This document shows positions 15,501 through 24,500 of a stretch of 25,712 nucleotides of DNA, piece by piece. The notes beneath the pieces were generated by a model. It made no database searches. It was given only the letters and a program-made list of their open reading frames with translations, and was not told the origin of the DNA. A program made the position numbers and the translations under genes. The DNA is from an uncultured Candidatus Melainabacteria bacterium. GTDB lineage: Bacteria > Cyanobacteriota > Vampirovibrionia > Gastranaerophilales > Gastranaerophilaceae. The stretch covers positions 1 through 25,712 of the forward strand of contig CAMHMW010000011.1 of the NCBI GenBank assembly GCA_946186335.1, given 5' to 3'. Each line of letters starts with the position of its first letter. The stretch's first letter is position 1.

Positions 15501-18500
15501 ATAATGATGTTTATCAGGATGATAGTGCATTGTTACAACTCAATGCGGCAAGCGGTAAAACCATAACCTTCAATGGTACCATAGAGGGCAACAATTATGC
15601 GACCGAATATGAAGGTATTCTCAGAGGTATTGTAATCAACAAATCCACGTTTGAGTATTATGATAGTGATATTTATGATACAGTTTCTGTGGACCGACCG
15701 ACAGGAGGACAGTATGTCTTTAATAACAAGGTTTCGGGCAACAATATTTATCTGTTTAACGGTGCGAATGTCAAGTTCGGAACTGTTGAACAGGCAGACG
15801 GTTCAACGACTTACGGCTCTTATGACCTTACGGATGCTTCGGGCAAACTTGAAAACGACACAAACGGCGGTCTGATAGACACCCAAAACACCATAATTGA
15901 CGAAAACAAAGTTACATATCTGAACCTCAGCAGTGCATTGTCGCTTGCAATTGATGCCGATTTGCACGGAACAAGCGCTGATACCTTAACCGTTGGCGAT
16001 ACCGAAAATTCAACAATTGGTGCAAATTCTCTGGTGATTTCAGCTATTAATTTGATAACAGATTCTGAAGAAGATGTTGTTAATATTCTTATGACGGATG
16101 ATTCAACTCTCCGTGCGGCTTACACCCTGTCAGGCGATATCATGAACAATATTACCCTCGCAACAGGGGTTGATTTTGAGGTTGACTCGGTATCTTATGA
16201 CAACACAACAGGTATCTTGACCTTTAACAAATATATTGCACCGGATTATAACGACACAACTCTTGACAAAATTCGCAAAGATAGTGAAGAATACCTCGCA
16301 GATGAACACGATACCTATGAACTGGAAACAACATCGGGTGATGGTAAATTATCTGTTATGCTTAATGGTACCAGATACTTTTTTACACCTGATGATGATG
16401 AACGTGATGTCCTGACGGGACTTTGTGCAACAGGTCAGGATGCACTTGTTGAAACAAGTGCGGATAATGCCCTTTACAGTCTGGAACTTGATGACGGTCA
16501 GGGAGGTACAATTACAAAATACTATACTTATAACGTCAGAAAACTTCCAATGTCTGCTTATATTCTCACTGAAAGCGACAACCCAGCCCACTTTGAAGTA
16601 AAAGATTACGTTTGGAACGATACCAACGAAGAACTTGACGAAATTACCTATGACCTGACTCTGCGTAAAACCGAATATGGCAGCGGAGATGCTACAATTG
16701 CCTACGGATTTACCGATGATGGTGCAGGCAATGTGACATTTGGCGAAGTTACCGCGGGGGCTGATAATCAACTTGCTGCTGCTCACTATAAAAACAACTA
16801 TGGCACAGGGGATGGCAAATTCTACTGGCTTTGGGACAATGACAGAAAATTTGTTAAGACTGATGCCGCAAATGCTCAGGTTACATACAATTATAACAAT
16901 AATTACACCAACGCAGCAGGAACTCCCGATACAAGTTTGTATTTCAAATGGGATAATGACGGAAAACTTGTTGACGCAACTTCATCTGATGCAAATATTT
17001 CGTACAATTATGATTCCTCAAAAGCTTTGGCAAGATTTGATAACTATACGACTTTAACCGATGTTAACGGGGTATTTGTTAATACAAACTCTGCCGCAAA
17101 CGGTGGCGGTATTGATAACAGAGGTACAATAGACACTATTAATGCCGATTTTGTTAAAGATGTTGCAACAAGTTTCGGTGGCGGTATTTATAATGATGGT
17201 TATGTAACAAACCTGAACGGTAACTTTATTAAAAACAGTGCTACTTATGGCGGTGCGCTCTATAACGTAAGGGAAATAAATCATCTGGTTGGTGATATTG
17301 TCGGTAACTCCTCGGAATCACAGGGCGGCGGTATCTTTAACACAGGTAATGATGCTGTCATCGGAGAAATAAGAGGTAATATAATTGGTAATAATGCCGG
17401 CATCAGCGGCGGCGGTATTTATAATGAAGCCGTAATAAACAATATCACAGGTGATTTCGTTGCTAATACTGCGGTTAACCTTGGGGCCGGTCTATTAAAT
17501 ACAGGAACAGTAGAGCAATTAAATTCCAATTTTATAGGAAATATCGCAACAAACTTCGGTGGCGGTATTTATAGCGAAGGTGCAATAAATATCATAACGG
17601 GTGACTTTGTCGGCAACAGTTCAAATACCAGTGGCGGCGGTATTTATAACTCAGGTTCATCTGCAATAATAGAAACAATAACCGGTAACTTTACGGGCAA
17701 TTATGCCAGAGATTTTGGCGGTGGTATATATAACGCAACAGGCAGTATTACTAATATAAACGGTGACTTTATAAATAACACATCTCATGATATGGGTGGC
17801 GGTTTATATAATACCAACACAATTTCTGATATAACCGGTGATTTCATAGGTAACAGTACTGGTAACAACGGCGGCGGTATCTATTTGGGTGTTGTCGCAA
17901 ATACTGTCAAAGGTGATTTCATAGGTAACAAAACAACTGTTGATACAGGTTTGGGCGGTGCTGCTATCTTTAACCTGGCAACTGTTTCCCTGATAGATGC
18001 AAATATGATAGGTAACACCTCGGCAAGTTATGGCGGCGCTATTTATAACGGAGGAAATATTTCAACTTATACCGGTGATTTTATAGGTAATAGTGCTGTA
18101 TTAGACGGTGGTGCGATTTATAATGACGGCGGAATAATATCTTCATTGTCCGGTGATTTTATAAGTAACAAATCAACAAATTCCGATGGTGGTGCAATTT
18201 ATAATAATAATTTGGGTCACATAAATGAAATTTTTGGAGATTTTACTGATAACACTGCACAATCCGGCGGCGCAATTTATAATCTTGCGGCTACTATAAT
18301 TGACAGTATGGTTGGTAAATTTACCAATAACCGGGCAAGTGTTGATGGCGGTGCAATTTATAATGACGGTACAATCTCGTTTGTTCAGGGTGATTTTGTT
18401 AAAAATAGTGCAACAGGCCGCGGCGGTGGTATCTACTTTAACAGTAACAACGGATTAATTACGACACTGGAAGGTAATTTTATAGAAAATACGGCAGTGT

Positions 18501-21500
18501 CAGGCGGTGCTATTTACAGTAAGGATGCTCTCATAAGCAATCTGAATTCCGAATTTATTAACAATTCCGCAACATCCGGAAATGGTGGAGCTATTGCTAT
18601 GTATGGCGAAGTTTCATCAATAGAAAATCTAACTGGAGCGTTTGTAAATAACAGCGCAACAGGTAATGGCGGTGCTATTTATAATGAGGGTACTATTAGT
18701 AATCTGGATGCTGATTTTGAAAATAACTCCGCAGATTATGGCGGTGCAATATACAATACAAGTATAATCAGTAATCTTTATTCCAATTTTAAAAACAACA
18801 ATGCCTCAACACACGGCGGTGCTATCTGGACAAATCAGGATATGACACTTACCGCAGATGATGAAGACCTTGAAATCAGCGGTAACTGGATTGGAACAGA
18901 AAGTGATAAAGTTTATGAAGGTATTTATGTCAGTGGTGATAATAAGACATTCACATTTAATGCCGTAAATGGCGGAACAATTACCATAAATGACATAATA
19001 AACGGTGAAACAGGTTATAATGTTTTATTTAACGGTGATTCTGCCGGTTCTGTTCTGATGAACAATGAGATTCAAAATGCAGATATAACCCCGGGTGCAG
19101 AAAATGTATTAAACGGTTCAACTCTTGGTCTGTATAATTCAAATTTGTATCTGAACAATGGTACAAATGCCGAAATGGCATTAACCTCGTTAACATCAAG
19201 AGGTGATAATAATAATATTTACATTGATTTTGATGTAATGAATGAAACTTCTGATGTAATCTCTGCAACATCTGCCTCATCCGGAGTTTTAACCATTGCA
19301 AGTTTTAATTTGCCAAGCGGACAGTCATTTGCTGATATAACAGAAGAAATGTCAAAAGCCGGATACAAGGTTCAGATACTGAGGGTGCCAACAGGAAGTT
19401 CACTGCAATTAGTATTATCTAATACCGCCCAGATACAATTGGGTAATAATGATTATGTAACCGGTGAAACAACAACTGCTGTTGACAGAGATATAAATGC
19501 GGTAACAAACTGGGATGATATATACAGGCAAATTGTATCTTTGCAAACAGACTATGGTAAACTAGGCCTTGCTACAACAACAACCGAAAATGATTCTATC
19601 GGTATAAATTATTACCGTTCGGAAACGACGACAAGAGACGGCGATGTTATGGGTGATACCTTTAAACTTGTAGTAAATGCCCAAACACCGGAAGAACGTG
19701 AATTTACGGCAGGTTATATAAGAGAAGACTATGTGTTAACAGATAATCTCGGTAATCTTGGCGGTACAAGTCTGACAATAGATGGTAAAAATGTATTTAA
19801 CGCTACACTTGGTATCAAGGGTGAGGGACACAGCGGTATTATTGAAGGTGCGGGCAAAAATCTTACCGTAAGAGATGTTGGTTTTGCCTATGTATATGAT
19901 GACGGGACATTCTCTTATTATAACGGATTAGAAAATTTTGTATCCCAAAACGGTGGTTTTATAAATAATGCCGGTAATCTGACTGTATCAAATGTTATAT
20001 TTAAAGGGAACAAGGCGACAGGTAACGGTGGTCATGTTCTGTATAATACTGGTAATGTTAGCAGTGTAACAGGTGCATTTATCCAAAACGGTGATATAAC
20101 AGTTGGAAACGGTGCGATTTATAACACGGGAAGTAATGCTGTTATATCCTCAATTGTTTTGGATGCGATAGAAAACGAAGCGCTCAATGGCGGTATTGTT
20201 GCAAGTTATAATGGTGCAACTATTGAAAATATGGAAGGTAGCTACTATAACAATGGGGCAGCACAAGCCGGTGGTGTTATTTATTCTGATGGTTCATCCG
20301 CTATAAGCGTTGAAAATGCATTATTTAAAAACAATTATTCTGTTGCTTCGGGCGGCGGTGTAATTTATAATGCTTCAGGGAATGCTGAAATCTCTGTAAC
20401 CAACAGTACTTTTGAAAAGAACTATTCTTTAAATACCGGAGATTTAACAAAAGGCGGTGGCGCAGTAAGCAATGCCGGAGTATTGAGTTTAACTGATGTT
20501 ACATTCAAAGATAATGCTTCATCTGGAGCTTTGGGCGGTGCAATTTATAACACCGGAACATTAAGTATAAGTGCGAATAATGCCAATACATTATTTGATA
20601 ACAACAAGTCAGATGCGACTATAACAGTTGACGGTACCTCGCATACTGTTAGTGACGGCAGTTATAATGATATTTATAATACAGGCACAATTAATCTGAA
20701 TGCAAAAACAGGCAGATCAATAACTTTCAATGGTGAATTTGAAAATTCCGCAGCAGATAAAGTTGTAAATATCAATAACAGTGATACGGTAAATGGTGGC
20801 TCATACGTATTTAATAACCTTTATACAGCAGGTGTATTGAATTTATATAATGGTGCGAATGTTGTACTTGGCTCTCATACACAGAAGGATAATACCGAAA
20901 CCTACGGTCAGATGGACATAGCAGAATTGAATGTTACAGGTTCAGATGCTTCGGAAATAAATTTGGCAAACGGCAATATTCAGGTCTTAAAATTAGGAGA
21001 AACAAATTTAGCGGCAGACTTGAATGTTGACCTTGATATGAATCTTGACGGAGATGAACTGTTGTCTGATACCGTACAGGCTACGTACGGTTCAGGTACC
21101 GGTAAAGTAGTATTAAACTCAATAAATATAACAGGTACAAAGTTATTTACAGACCTTAATGAAAATGTAAAAATGAAACTTTTGTACACAGATAGCGATA
21201 ATCTGCAATTAGAACTCTCCGATGATGCAAAATATCAATTAGGCGGAACCTCTGCTCACAAAGTATATGATGAAGCTGTTGAAACCTTAGGTACAGATGC
21301 TGTCGGTGTAATAACAAACTTTAATGATAAACTTTATAACTGGAAACGTACGGATGAGGTTTTCCACTACGGTGTTATCGGTTTGGTAACAACAGATACC
21401 GTAAATGATTCAATAGGTTATATAGAATCATTTATAGATACACAGGAAGGAATCCGTGTAAATCTTGACTGTCTTGGTGATACATTGAAACTTGTTGTTC

Positions 21501-24500
21501 AGGCAACAACACCGGTAGAACGTTCTTTTGTCGCGGGTACTGCAACAAGTGATTATGTAGTTGGGGAAGATTTAGGAAATCTAGGCGGTACAAAATTAGC
21601 TATTGATGGCGGTAATAATAATATTGGTATTGACAGTAACGGTTATCATGGTATCACGATTGGCTCCGGAAAAGAACTAATTATTGAAAATGTCGGTTAT
21701 GCTGATTCAAGTGGTACAATTACGTCATCATGGCATGGCGCAAATTTGGCAAATGCTGAGGAAACTGATATAGGCGGATCTGTTATAAGAAACGGCGGGA
21801 ATTTAAAATTATTGGATTCCGTATTCTATAACAACCTTGGTAATATTTCGGGCGGTGTAATTTCTAACAGCGGAAATATAAAAACAGTTTCTAATGTTCT
21901 ATTTGACAATAATAGTGTAAATACAAACGGTGGTGTTTTATATAATACCGGCACTATTAATAATATAATCTCATCGAAATTCAAAAATAATCGGGTTGTA
22001 ACAAGTGGTGACGGTGGTGCTATATACAACACAGGTTCAGTTGGTTATATAAATGCCGATTTCATAAATAACGAAACAACAGGTAATGGCGGTGCTATTT
22101 ACAACACCGGTATTGTTACTGTTGGTGCAAACATTAGTAACCCTTCCGTTACATTTACAAATAACGTTGCCGGTGATAATTACAATGCAATTTATCAGTC
22201 GGCAGAATCAAGTGATGCAGTATTAAATATAAACGCAGCAGCAAATCATTATGTAACATTTAATGATTCAATCACCGGTCAGGTTTCAGGAAATCATCAC
22301 AATATAATTAATATCAATAAATCAAATTTAGTTTATCAAGATGCAAATGATATTGATACATCAATAGGTTATGGCGGTGAATATAACTTCAATGACATTA
22401 TCAGCGGAAATGACTTAAACATATTCAACGGAGCAATAATAAATCTCGGAAGTTTTGTTCATGATGACAATTCAACTTCTTATGGTGTATTGAATCTTGC
22501 AAATCATACATTTACGACGGATGGAAACGGCGGACTTGTTAATCTTGAAAACTCACATATAGATTCGCACAATTTTGGTACGGTAACCTTAGGTTCAGAT
22601 TTGCATACTCAACTGGATATTACTGTAGCAGAGGGCGGCACAAGCGGAACTGTTGATACTATAACACTTATTGCAAATTCAACCGGCAAAAATATAGTAA
22701 TTGACAGTCTGAACTTTACACAGGGCAGTATTGCCGACATTGTTAAAGGATTTGTTGTCCAAGTTCTTGATGAAACGGGTGACGGTTCTGTTAAACTTAC
22801 TATATCTGATGAATTGCAGCAGATATTCAATGCAAATGAGCATGTAATAGAAGTAATTGAGGCTCATGAGGATGACGATCCGGTTACTGAAAATACTTTA
22901 TGGACAAAGACTTTCTATGAACATTATACAACAGAGAAGATTGTAAGCGGTAAATTAGGTCTTGTTACAACAAATACAGAAGATGATTCTATCGGAGTTG
23001 TTGAAACGACCTCAACCGGCGGTGATACAACAGACGAATCTATGGGTGATACATTAAGAATAGTTGTTCAGTCTGCGACACCTGCCGTACGTGCATTTAC
23101 CGCAGCATCAAATCAAACGGCAGATTATCAGGTAACGGAAGATTTAGGTGAACTTGCCGGAACAAAACTTACAATTCAGGGTGACGGCACTTTTGGTATA
23201 AAAGGTGACGAACAGATTGATGGCGGAAACGATGAAACAATAACAATAAATCACAAAGGTATAACAGTCGGTTCCGGTAAAACCTTGGAAATAAATAATG
23301 TTGGTTCATGGCACTTATCATCATCTGAAGAAGAAGCACCTGTGGGAAGTATAGTTATTGATCATTCATTCGGAAACTTTAAAGATACGCACAGTGAATC
23401 CGCATTTGGTGTGGATATAAAAGGCGGTGCTGTTTATAACAATGGCGGAACCGTAAATATTATTGATTCGGTTGTTGCAAATAATATTGCAACATACAGT
23501 GCCAACAGTAATATATACGGTTATGGTGCTGCTGTTTATAACAATGCAGGTGCCGTAAATATTTCGGCGGTTGAAAGAGATGTTCTGATTGCTTCTAACA
23601 CTTCTTATGATGGTGCGGTTTATAATGATGAAAATTCAAGGTTAAATATTGACTCAGATAACTATAATGTTATTTTCTCATCTAATGAAGGCGGAGCAGT
23701 AACAAACGCAGGTGATGCATTCATTAACAGAGCAAAATTTGAAAATAATACAACGGTTGCCGGTGCGGACACTCTTGCAGGTGCGGTTCATAACTCAGGC
23801 ACTATGCTTATTAAAAATTCTGAATTTAAAAATAATACATCCCAAAATGCAGGTGGCGCAATTGTTAACAGTGGTACAATGACTGTTGTAAATTCTGAAT
23901 TTACCTCTAATACTTCAAATCAAATCGGTGCAGGAATACTTAATAATGAGGGTACATTAAATATATTCGGTGGAGTATTTACCGGTAACAAATACGGAAC
24001 GGACAGCAGTGCACTTCACAATAAGACTGCATCAGACAATAATTCGGTTATTAACTTAAATGCGGATGGTACTTATTCCGTTGTATTTAACGATGCGGTA
24101 ACAGGGGTGTATGATGAAGATTATGACGGCAGAGCAATTATCAATATCAACCGTTCGGATTTAACATACAGAAATGCCGACAATTCATTGGTAGAAATTG
24201 GAACTGACGGAAGATACGAATTCAATAATACCGTATCGGGTAACGATATTAATCTTTATAATAATGCAAAAGTATTCTTAGGCAGTTATACATCAGGTAC
24301 ATCAACAAGTCACGGATATCTGAATTTGGCAGGAAACAATTTCACAAATGATACCAATGGCGGCTTGATTGATATGGCAAATAATTATATTCAGGGTAAC
24401 AATCTTGGTAATGTAACATTACAAAGTGATTTGGGTGTTAAACTGGATATGGATATAGTATCTGACGGAAGTTCTGCAACCATTGATACAATTACATTAA

